Assembly: GCA_017893485.1 (NCBI GenBank)
Contig: CM030368.1
Span: 108,135,549 to 108,199,548 of the forward strand
Source of the DNA: Hemerocallis citrina
Taxonomy: Eukaryota; Streptophyta; Magnoliopsida; Asparagales; Asphodelaceae
DNA length: 64,000 bases
Reading direction: 5' to 3'
Part shown: positions 1-9,600 of the stretch, piece after piece
How positions within the stretch are numbered: the first letter of the stretch is position 1
Layout: every line of letters begins with the position of its first letter
Made by a program: the position numbers and the translations under genes
The notes under the pieces: model-generated
What the model saw: the letters and a program-made list of their open reading frames with translations, nothing else
What the model was told of the DNA's origin: nothing
Database searches by the model: none

Positions 1-1354
1 GACCTAGCTATTGCTGTCGGATTTTGAACTTTAAATACGCATTGGAACAGTGTAGAAGTCTAGTTTCTAGAACTTCTGACGGATTCAGTTTTCGAGTTCT
101 GAAACAGCGGGAAACTACATTTTTGTACAGACTATTCTTGCTATCCAGAATTTTATATTCAACCTTTTGATAGTTTAATTAATCATGTTTCATTGTATTG
201 CATGAATCGAAGTGTGTATGTTGCATTGCATGATCCTAATGTCTTATTGTCATCGTTCTAATTGTCCTACTTCATGTTATAATCTTATTGTTCCTTTATT
301 ATTACTATTGTTCACCCCATGTCTCAAACTGCATATTATATTGTTGCATTGATAAAATAATTAACAAGCCGGGGTTTAAGGGTTCACTCCAGTAGTGGAC
401 AATATGGGGACTGTACTTGGATAAGGGGCTCGTGGTTCCCTATATCATTATCATGTTATCTTGTGTTCTTGTGATCTTGTGATCTTTTGATCTTATAGCA
501 TCTTATGGATAAATTATCGTTATGGATGGAACATTTTTATCGTGCCGAGTACATGAACTACAAAATACACCACTAAGTCTAAACGTAACTTGTTTGTATG
601 TAGAAACCATGTGATAAATAAATGGGATGCATGAAGTGCTACATTAGTTAGGACTAAAATGATTAATAGACTTAAGAATTGACACAGCATTAACACTGCA
701 TATTATTCATCATTGTTCCTATTGATATCGAATATTGTCTAAGTGTTATTGATATTGATCATTGAATATTGTTATGGATGATTGAATCATTTTTTACAAC
801 TATTGCTTCGTTTACCGTGATATTGATTATTGATTATTGTCCCGTATTATTGATTCCTATTGATCCATTAAATTAATTGTTATACCGTTATTCCATTGTT
901 CTTTGTGTTCTCTACCTGCTGTTCATGACTTGCTCTAAGGACAAATTTTCTCCTCTTTTTAGATAAAGTGTTCACATGTAATGAAGGAGAATTGCTAGCT
1001 GTAATTGGAGAACAAACTTTCTGAAGATTTAATGCTTCCTAATTGCTTATCGTTTTATTGAACTTAATATATTGAGACTTATTGTTATTTGAGATTGGAT
1101 TCATTATTGTATTGGGTTTATGTTCCGGATATTATTATTTGTTTCCAGATGTTGGATTATTATTATATGTAATTATCTCATATTGTTTATTCCAAGTATT
1201 ATTGTTCATGGAATTATTAATATTGCCTGCGCAATTGTTCTGTATTGATTATATTGTTGAGTTGATCAGATAAACGCTTATGGGTAACGTTAGTCATTCG
1301 CTGGGCCAATGTCATGCACTCGTATTCCGTATTTTTGGGAAGCAGGGCGTGACA
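1..1354 (+). mobile_element. Element H: 3' part of a Ty3/gypsy LTR
   Basis: This is the right-hand part of an LTR that begins before the window. It matches the last ~1.37 kb of element C's LTR (from about 29363) block by block: the CTAGTTTCTAGAAC core, the AACAAGCCGGGG...AGTAGTGGA core and the terminal GCAGGGCGTGACA. The LTR edge at 1354 is followed directly by minus-strand RNase H coding sequence of element B, so H was inserted into B. The 5 bp after the edge (GGAAC, 1355-1359) would be its TSD, but the partner lies outside the window. It may be a solo LTR or the 3' LTR of a full element; this cannot be decided here. It holds no open reading frame worth calling. Confidence 0.85.
413..552 (+). 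other. Conserved long-range stem in LTR H
   Basis: The arms are GTACTTGG (413-420) and CCGAGTAC (545-552). They pair over 8 bp with one G-U and enclose about 124 nt. The arms sit just after the AGTAGTGGA core and just before the CTAAGTCTAAACGTA block, as in the other Ty3/gypsy LTRs of the window. RNA folding is inferred. Confidence 0.5.
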
Positions 1355-2700
1355 GGAACAGAGGTCTTCTACTCAAAGCATCAGGTACCATTTTCACTTT
1401 GCCCGGGTGATACTGCAAATTGATGTCGAAATCTGCCGTCAGTTCCGACCATCTCCTTTGCCTCAAGTTCAATTCATTCTGTGTCAACACATACTTAAGG
1501 CTCTTGTGATCTGTGAATATCTCCACTCTATCCCCAAGCAGATAATGCCTTCACAACTTCAAGGCAAAAATCACGGCTGCAAGCTCCAAATCATGGAGGG
1601 GGTTCTTCTCATGAAGCCTCAACAGCCTAGATGCATAAACGAAAACCCTGCCTCGCTGCATTAGCACTGCTCCCAGACCTCTACCCAAAGCATCACAATG
1701 GATCACAAAAATGCCCAAACTGTCGGGTATAGTCAGTACAGGCGCTGACGTTAACCTACGCTTCAACTCTGCAAAAGCTTCATCACAAGCCTCATCTCAA
1801 TCAAACTTCTGCTCCTTCTTCATTAAATTGGTCAGAGGCCCAGCTATCTTCGAGAAATCCTGAACGAACTTCCGATAATACCCTAGCAAACCAAGAAAGC
1901 TTCGTAACTCAGATACTGACTTCAGAATCGGACAATCCTTGACCGCAGAGATCTTCGATGGATCAACAGAAACACCTTCGCCAGAAATAATGTGGCCGAG
2001 AAAAGCAACCTGATCCAGCCAAAACTCACACTTGTTGAGTTTTCCATATAGCTGGTTCTTCCTCAAGGTCTGCAGAACAACCTCAAATGCTCAGCATGAT
2101 CTTCCCAGCTCCTAGAATACACCAAGATGTTGTCAATGAAGACCATGACAAACTGATCAAAAAATGGCGCAAACACCCTGTTCATCAGACTCATGAACAC
2201 AGCTGATGCATTGGTAACTAGAAGGGCATCACCAAAAACTCATAATGCCCGTACCACATTCGAAATGCTATTTTCTAAACATCTTCTTACTTCACCTTAA
2301 CCTAATGAGAACCGAAACGAAGATCCAACTTTGAGGAAACAGAAGCACCTCCCAGTTGGTCAAACAGATCGTCAATCCTCGGCAATGGGTGCAACATCCA
2401 CAACGACACAAGTGTAACAGACTTAGGGTCCATTGAGCTCTTGACACGCCCTAACGATGTCTCACCTGCATGGAACTCGAACTCTGGTTGCCCAGAAAGC
2501 CTGAAAGTCACCTTCTTCTTTCGGCAATCAATCACGACACAAGAAACACCTAACAAGTCCATGTCCAGAATAACATCAAAACCGAAATTGGGATGTCCCA
2601 AGCAACAGGCATAGCGTCGTTGGCCAAACTATGCTGATCAACAAAGCGGAAGGAAATAAAACAGTGGGCAACACCGAAGTCAAACGAAACATGGGCTGGA
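1355..2700 (-). pseudogene. Element B: broken gag-less pol (protease, RT, RNase H)
   Basis: Read on the minus strand from about 2700 down, this is a decayed Ty3/gypsy polyprotein in the order protease, reverse transcriptase, RNase H. Protease survives as FDFGVAHCFIS, where the catalytic D-S/T-G triad is changed to D-F-G, and a central ~100 bp is missing compared with element A. A further deletion of roughly 330 bp joins the protease end to the [13 protein letters not shown] block of RT and removes the RT N-terminus. The RT active site reads FIDNILVYS: the second catalytic Asp codon is Asn at 2129-2131. RNase H (about 1795 to 1355) includes [30 protein letters not shown] and DALSRRP, with a TGG-to-TGA type stop near 1540. 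At 1355 the frame is cut by element H; the integrase should lie beyond the left end. No Gag or zinc knuckle was found. Confidence 0.88.
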
Positions 2701-3113
2701 AGAGAGAAAACTAAAATGACACATAAAATATGATCAAACAAGGAAATGAGATGCAAGCAGGATATATGCACGAATAATTGCACAAAAGTAAAGGAATAAC
2801 ATACAGGAATCAAAAGAATGGATTATTTCAGAATCAAAAGAATATTGGTACAAAAAGGGATGAAATTATACCTAATAAGAAATCAATGAATGGAAGGGAC
2901 AAAAGATAATAAAAAATGAAGGAACTAAATATGAAGGGACAAAAGGATAAAAAAGATTAGTACCTAGATTATATGTTGGTTATTACGTGTTCATGTGATC
3001 AACGTGGTACGCATATTATTGAGTTAACCTGGCTCAGCCAAACTTAACTAACATATCAGCCAAACATGACTTACACACTAGCCAAACCTGGGCTCTGATA
3101 CCATTAAATACCC
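2701..3113 (-). other. Element B: leader, no gag found
   Basis: This stretch lies between B's LTR edge and its protease. It is pyrimidine-rich on the minus strand and aligns first with the leader of A (TTGTCCCTTCCATTCATT-like text) and then with the 3' half of A's second intron-like segment, which runs straight into protease. The ~1.2 kb gag present in A is absent. There is no open frame. Confidence 0.6.
3091..3103 (-). other. Element B primer-binding site
   Basis: The minus strand reads TGGTATCAGAGCC, complementary to the 3' end of plant initiator-Met tRNA. It lies 10 nt inside the LTR edge (CCTGACA, ending at 3114). This fixes the orientation of B and the edge of its 5' LTR. Confidence 0.88.
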
Positions 3114-3797
3114 TGTCAGGTCCCGCTTCCCAAAATACGGAATATGAGTACGTAACGAAGGCCCAATGAATGATGTAAACAACATCCATAAGCTGTACCA
3201 GTCTAACTCAACAATATGACCAACAAACACAACCATGCAAGAGAATTTAATCACATGAATCTAAGAGCAACTCCAATAATAAATGAAACGATTCAAAACA
3301 TAATATCCAACATAATATCCAAAATCTGGGAAAACAAACTCTAGGACAAAAGCCCAAAACAATGTATAATATCCATAGCAAATTTTAAAGGGAAATATAG
3401 CATAAAAATAATTCAAGCAGTGAAATCTTCATCTCCATCTTCTAGAATCGTTGCTCACCAATTCCTTCTGATAGTAATCCTTCAGTACATGTAAACTCGT
3501 GATCTAAAAAGAAAAAAAATAATGTCCTTAAAGCAAGTCTTGGACGGGATCAAAGTCAAGGACAAAGACAAAGATTGGCAATAATGTCAAAGGTCTATAT
3601 TTAATCATGCATTAATTAATAATATCAATTTAAGTTCTATATTGATCACTATATATGGGATCAAGCATGAAATCTCAAATGCAGGTTATTAATCATTTTA
3701 TTAACCTATCTAGTGCATGTACTACGGCGTCCCAGTTCACAAGTTCGGCACATACAAACAGTGAACATTTTAGACTGATGGTGAATTCACGGATTAT

Positions 3798-3910
3798 GTA
3801 CTCGGTAATAAGATGAAAAGATATCATGATAGCGTGATCACACATTGACAAGCATTTCTCCACCTTCAATGTAATAAACCATGCAAAGCAAGAAGGCCTT
3901 TACCAATTAC
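3798..3910 (-). other. Conserved long-range stem in LTR B
   Basis: On the minus strand the 5' arm is GTAATTGG (3910-3903) and the 3' arm CCGAGTAC (3805-3798). They pair over 7 of 8 positions including one G-U. The position relative to the core blocks is the same as in the other LTRs. Confidence 0.4.
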
Positions 3911-4889
3911 AGTTTCCGATTGTTCACTACCAAGTCGACCCATAATACCCCGGTTGTTAATATTTTATTTCATTCTATGTGAGCATTAAAGAAGGTTTCA
4001 AGGTTGTATCATGCTAGGTGTAACTAATTCTACTCGTTACAGACAAAGCAAGAAGTAAATATATTAAATCAACACAAATCATACAATCTAGACAGCAGAA
4101 CATTACTATACAAAAACAGATATTCCCGCAGCTACAGAACACAAAATATCGATCCGTCAGAAGTTCTAGAAACTAGACTCTCTGTCAGTTCTATCGAATA
4201 TACACAAGACATAAATATTACAGAAACTATGTCAAAATACCTATTCTTTTCAGATTTTATGTTCAAGCAGCAGGTTATAAATTGTATTTACATATATATT
4301 TCAAGTCAGAAACCTTATCAATTAAATCTATAAAAATTCAAGGTGATTCATACACATGTCTAGTCTCTGTCAAATTAATATCATACTTTTATTTTAATGT
4401 TAACATTTTCTATTTATTAATACATCAGAATGATAAGCATGAATTAGGAATATGAAAATCTGAACCTAGTAGTACTAAAAGACATATTTCAAACAGATTA
4501 TAACTCGGAATTCAATTCTGTCAAAAGTTCTGGTAAATAGACTCATGGGGCTACAATTCATATTCACAAAGTTCTTTCAAATTACTACATCAATAGATTC
4601 AAAATTCTGATACAAAACGAAGTAAATAGCAGGCCAGAAAATAATTTAATAAGGATAGGCAGTAATTTCAACATACAAACATATGGTTCATGATAAATAA
4701 ATAAACAAAGTGCTATTTGATGATTAACATGCAATTTCTAGACTTATGATGCAATTTACAGTCATGGCAATTAGTTCATCAAATCAAATTCAATGGGAAA
4801 GATTCAGTTCATCAAACAAATCTATAACATGGATCTAGTTATTTTTATGTATTTTGTTCATAGGCAATGTGCAATAGGGACTAGGGTTC

Positions 4890-4894
4890 GAATC
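4890..4894. other. TSD of element A (left)
   Basis: GAATC immediately precedes A's TGTAACCC terminus. The identical GAATC follows A's terminal GTGACA at 22098-22102. Confidence 0.9.
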
Positions 4895-5453
4895 TGTAAC
4901 CCCTCTTTCCGATTGTACGGATTTTCTTGTATTTTGGTGGTGTTCACTTTTCTAATTTATTGTATTTTGGGTCTTGGTCTTTTTGTGGGCTTTCTATTTC
5001 AATTTATTTTCCTGTATTATTGTTGTTAGTCCCATCCATATGCAAGCCCAAACCCATCTCCGTAGTGGATCTTGAACCCAAAACCTAATCTACCCAAACC
5101 CACATACTCCCTAACTAATAACCCAGATCTCCTCCCCTCAATCCCCCGTATCCCTAACTCCCCATGATTCCCTCTATTATTTTATTATATTAATTCTCCC
5201 CACTCTCCTAAAAATCACAACAGCCCACTCTCTCTCCCAAAATCACAACAACTCCCTCTCTCCCGTTCCACCCTCTATCCCGTTCCCTCTCTCTCCCCGT
5301 TTCACCATCAACTACCCAAAACAAAACCAACAAAACCCATCGCCTCTACCCCTTCCCCATTGCCAACACCAACCACCACCACCTCCATTGTCATCACCAC
5401 CATCTCCATCACCATCCCCTCATCCCTTAAACCTTGTTACACCCCCGTCGAGC
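4895..5453 (+). mobile_element. Element A 5' LTR, first part
   Basis: It starts TGTAACCC after the GAATC duplication and matches the 3' LTR from 18940 on, through the long C-rich stretch of CCACCACCACC-type triplets. It is interrupted at 5453 by K1 and resumes at 11249. The last 5 bp (CGAGC) are the K1 duplication. TATA-like text (TATTATATTAA) lies near 5185. Confidence 0.9.
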
Positions 5454-6046
5454 TGTAATATCCCGGACGGATATTACCGTATATAAATTGATATTTTATT
5501 ATCATTTTATTATTATTTTGTTTTAATTCCAAAATTAGAATATTTTGGTGATTTTCGCCCGGTTTACTCATAGATATTATCTGTACCCAGATATCGGTCA
5601 GTATACATCCGTATGGTATCAAATTGGTACCGTGATCTTCCGAACTAATAATAGAATTTATTTTATTATTATTTCCGAGATAAAATTATTTTATACGGAT
5701 TATGCAAAGATTTTCGGTATTCAGACATATAGGCGCACATACGTGTAGTATGTCGATTAGTACATCATACAAATTGTGTGTTGTGTATTTTTGGACAACA
5801 CTTGTTTGTTGTGACAAACCTATTAGATTGTTAGGGTTTTATAAGCATTTAACTTAGACTAATTGTGCATGAGAGAAATTAGGAGAAATTCTTCTAGAAC
5901 TAATTCTCCACCACACCACACCTCCACCACATCCTACCTCCACCACTCCCCACCTTCCTAAGGTATGGGCCGGCCCCCAATTTATGGGGGGGGGGTTTGT
6001 GCAAAAGTGTGTGTGTGCATTTGCACTTTCCTCCATTCTCTCCACC

Positions 6047-6055
6047 TATAAATAA
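6047..6055 (+). promoter_or_regulatory. K1 TATA box
   Basis: TATAAATAA is followed ~35 bp later by CTCATTTTAG, and the same arrangement occurs in K2 at 38021. It is the best candidate for the transcription start of K1, leaving ~590 bp of U3 and a transcribed part of over 5 kb. Confidence 0.65.
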
Positions 6056-6252
6056 CCCTTCATTCACCTCCTTCTCTCATTTTAGAAAAACAAAAGAAAG
6101 AAAGAAAGGAAAAGAAAGAGAGAACAAATTAACTTGAGAGTTTTGTTTTGTAGGGTTCTTAGAAGCCTTCTAAAAAGCTAGGGGAAGGAGAAGGATAAGC
6201 AAGCTAGTCCTTCCAAAAGAGAACTAGGTGGGGGTTTCTTCACTTTGATTCT

Positions 6253-6290
6253 TTGTTTGTTTGTTTGTTTGTTTGTTTGTTTGTTGTTCG
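6253..6290 (+). repeat. GTTT microsatellite in K1
   Basis: Eight or nine tandem GTTT units; the homologous tract in K2 is at about 38244-38272. It falls in the transcribed part of the unit. Confidence 0.9.
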
Positions 6291-6634
6291 TTGTTTGACT
6301 TCTTCTTCTACCTTCTTGTTTTGTTTTATTTGTTGGGTTGTTCTTATGGATGAGGGTGTGTATGTTGTAGTAAATAAAAGTAGTAAAGTAGTAGTAGTAA
6401 CTAATAAATTTATAAAGATCATAGCTTTATTATTGAAGTTGTTGTTTGTATGTTATTGGACTAAAGAAATTCACATATTGCATAATGTTGGACATACAAC
6501 CATGGTTGGTTATAGGACTTGATTCACATAAGCATATGAACATTCATTTTACAACCATTGTGGGTTGTAGGACTCTTTATGAAACTTGGACTAATAAGAA
6601 CATAAGTTCTAATAAAAAGATATTTCCTTGTAAA

Positions 6635-7070
6635 CACTAGTTGTAGAATTAATTAAAAGATCTTTCTTTTATTTTAATCACTAGTTGTAATTAACTAAAA
6701 AGATCTTTCTTTTATTTTTTAATCACTAGTTGTAATTAATTAAAAAGATCTTTCTTTTATCACTAGTTGTAATTAATTAAAAAGATCTTTCTTTCATTTT
6801 TAATCACTAGTTGTAGTTAATTAAAAAGACCTTTCTTTTTATTTTAAGCACTAGTTGTAGCTAATTAAAAAGATCTTTTCTTTTATTCTAATCACTAGTT
6901 GTAGTTAATTAAAAAGATCTTCTCTTTTTATTTTGATCACTAGTTGTAGAAAATGATAAAAAGATCTTCCTTTTCTTTTAATCACTAGTTGTAGTTAATT
7001 AAAGAGATCTTTCTTTTGTAAAGTAAAGTAAAATAAATAAAAAATAATCTTTCCTTTATCACTAGTAATA
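6635..7070 (+). repeat. K1 palindrome array, ~44-bp units
   Basis: About nine units of 38-47 bp. Each contains three short palindromes in fixed order: ACTAGT, then TTAATTAA, then AAAGATCTTT. K2 has only three or four units (about 38625-38745). After 7070 the DNA becomes TAG/GTAGTA-rich up to about 7300. Confidence 0.85.
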
Positions 7071-7309
7071 AATAAGATTAGTAAGAAACTAAGTAGTAGT
7101 AAGCTAAAATAATAAGTAGTAGTATGTAATAAATGAAGTAGTAGTAGCATGTATGTAATTAATAAGGTAGTAGTATGTTTATGTCCAGAAAGTAGTAGTA
7201 GTAATAGATAGTTGTATGTGGTGATTTTGTTGTGAATGAAGTAGTAGTAGTAGTAGATAATTGTGTGTTATGTTTTGATTAAAGTAGGAGTAGTTGTAGT
7301 AGTAAAATG

Positions 7310-8400
7310 TTGTAGGATTGCTTCTAAAAATATTTAGGAGCCATAATCCATGCTTAGTTAGTTGTAGGATTGCTTCTAAAAATATTTAGAAGCCATAATC
7401 CATGCTTAGTTAGTTGTAGGATTGCTTCTAAAAATATTTAGGAGCCATAATCCATGCTTAGTTAGTTGTAGGATTGCTTGTAAAAATATCCTACCATGTT
7501 TACCATACTTAGTTAGTGGTAGCCTTGCTTCTAAAAACATTTAGAAGCCATAATCCATGCTTAGTTAGTTGTAGGATTGCTTTTAAAAAATATCCTACCA
7601 TGTTTACCATGCTTAGTTAGTTGTAGCTTTGCTTCTAAAAATAATTAGAAACCATATTCATGCTACTTATGTTGTAGGATCATTTCTAAAAATAATTAGA
7701 AGCCATATCCATGCTTAGTTAGTTGTAGGATTGCTTTTAAAGATATCCTACCATGTTTACCATGCTTAGTTAGTTGTAGCTTTGCTTCTAAAAATAATTA
7801 GAAACCATATTCATGCTACTTATGTTGTAGGATCATTTCTAAAAATAATTAGAAGCCATATCCATGCTTAGTTAGTTGTAGGATTGCTTTTAAAGATATC
7901 CTACCATGTTTACCATGCTTAGTTAGTTGTAGCTTTGCTTCTAAAAATAATTAGAAACCATATTCATGCTACTTATGTTGTAGGATCATTTCTAAAATAA
8001 TTAGAAGCCATATCCATGCTTTATGTTTAGGATGTTGTAGGACTTTTGCTAAAAATATCCTACCATGATTCTATGCTTAATTAGTTGTAGGATGTTTATT
8101 AAAATTATCCCATCATGCTTTATGTTTAGGATGTTGTAGGACTTTTGCTAAAAATGTCCTACCATGATTCTATGCTTAATTAGTTGTAGGATGTTTATTA
8201 AAATTATCCCATCATGCTTTATGTTTAGGATGTTGTAGGACTCATTCAAAAAAATACCGATCATGTTTAGCAACTCACTCATGCTAGAATTTTGTAGGAT
8301 TCATTCCTAAAGTTTCCTATCATGCTTAATAATTTATTTATGATTAGAATGTTGTAGGATTCATCCTAGGAATTTCCTACCATGTTTAGTAGTTGTTTAC
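7310..8400 (+). repeat. K1 hairpin array, ~50-bp units
   Basis: About twenty degenerate units of the form TTGTAGGA - spacer TTCTAAAAATA - arm, ending in CATGCTTAGTTAG. Most units can fold into a hairpin: GTAGGAT with ATCCTAC, GGATT with AATCC plus inner CTTCTAAA with TTTAGAAG, or GTAGC with GCTAC. The arms differ from unit to unit but remain complementary. Between 7621 and 8080 three different units form a 153-bp higher-order repeat present three times (starts 7621, 7774, 7927). Confidence 0.8.
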
Positions 8401-9269
8401 GCTTAATGAAGATTCATGCTAGATAAGTGGTAGAAGAGTTGTATACCATGCTAGTTAATTATAGGTAAGAGATATACCATGCTAGTTTTAATTATAGGCA
8501 AGACCTATGCCATACTAGCTTAATTATAAGTAAGTTGTAGGTCATACTAGTTAGATTGTGAGTAAGTTGTATACCATGCTAGTTTATATGAATACTCATG
8601 TTTACATGGTACCCATGTTTAGATAAGTGTTTGTTCATGCTATGATAGTGAATGATCATGATTCATGCTAAGTAAGTAGGTATCATGCAAATTATTGATC
8701 ATATTAAGTTAATGATAGCCATACTATGACATTCATGCTTAGAGTAAAGAAACTACCCATGGCTAGTTGTAGTGATTTATGTTGGGTTCTATACCATGCT
8801 AGAGTAATACTTGCTTAGAATGTTGTAGGAGTAGTGTTAGAACTACCTACTATACCTTGGAGCATTGCTTGTTCATACTAGTTGGGTGGTGGTGGTTGGT
8901 TATGATAAGTAGTAGGCTTCCATGCTCAATTTGTAACCTACGATTGACTATAGTGGACTTTATGTTTAAGGTCGTTAGTGATTTTCATGCTTGAGCTCAA
9001 TGTAAGCATAAGCATTAATCACATTCATACATAGGAATATCATGGTGGTTGTGTTATATGATTGATTGTCGTAGGAAGCTGCTTGTAATTGTATGCCATA
9101 CTTAAGGCGCTATAGGTTGAAGTAATAAGGATTGGGAATACCACTAGTGATAGTTGGTCCGATAAAGGCCGTTAGGTCGCCTTCGGATCCTTCCTTAGTG
9201 GAATACCGACCATAGAATATTAGTAGATTCTTCTGTTGCTTCTAACAATAGAAGATTAAGTTTGTTAGT
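8401..9269 (+). repeat. K1 CATGCTAG-type degenerate repeats and AT-rich DNA
   Basis: About 8420-8600 holds short degenerate units (ATACCATGCTAGTTTAATT and variants) that are expanded in K2 to an eight-unit array of 32 bp. The rest to 9269 is AT-rich sequence with many CATGCTTA words, conserved with K2 (40440-41210), without open frames. Confidence 0.6.
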
Positions 9270-9600
9270 AAGCACGTTTGGTTGCTTCTAAGATTGATTA
9301 CCTGTATGGTTGTTTGCACACGGTCGTGCTCGTACGTGGCTCGACTGGCCCGCACGTAGCCGTGGGTCTCATACGTAGCTTAGTCGGCTCGTATGTAGGT
9401 TGTTGTCTCGTACGCGGCCCGACCGGCCCGTACATAGCTGTCGGTCTCATACACGGTTTATTTGGCCGGTATGTACGCGGTTATCTCCTACGGGGCCCGC
9501 CTGGCTCGTAGGTAGTTATTGTGTCATACGTAGCTTGATGGGCTCGTATGTGGTTGTTACTCGTGTATAGCTTGTTAGCTAGTACACAGTTCGTTGTGCT
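9270..9600 (+). repeat. K1 GC-rich CGTACG repeat block
   Basis: Three degenerate ~78-bp units built on CTCGTACGNGGC and GACTGGCCCGTACGTAGC, far more GC-rich than the flanks. The same block is in K2 at about 41210-41540. An open frame of 77 codons runs through it in both copies but starts with TTG, and changes between copies are not biased to silent sites, so I do not call a gene. Confidence 0.7.

Larger units (their letters stand above)
3114..4894 (-). mobile_element. Element B 5' LTR, distal (R/U5) part
   Basis: This minus-strand LTR ends ...GGGACCTGACA at 3114. It carries the family core blocks: ACCCCGG near 3950, the GTACTCGG arm at 3798-3805 and the CTAGTTTCTAGAAC block near 4155. At 4894 it is interrupted by element A and resumes at 22103. 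The two parts add up to about 3.0 kb, the same size as the other LTRs of the family. The last 5 bp (GAATC, 4890-4894) are A's target-site duplication. Confidence 0.85.

Noticed and set aside
6240..6422. Lys/Thr/Asn-repeat proteins read antisense through the GTTT tract (K1 and K2)
   Set aside because: They are microsatellite translations; the frame outside the tract is not conserved.
7310..8400. A CRISPR-like array
   Set aside because: Repeats are degenerate, spacers are not unique, there are no cas genes, and the context is a plant retrotransposon.
9278..9511. A 77-codon frame conserved in K1 and K2 (9278-9511 and 41216-41449) with three 26-residue repeats
   Set aside because: It starts with TTG, not ATG, arises from a 78-bp DNA repeat, and codon changes between copies are as often replacing as silent. 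No purifying selection is visible.
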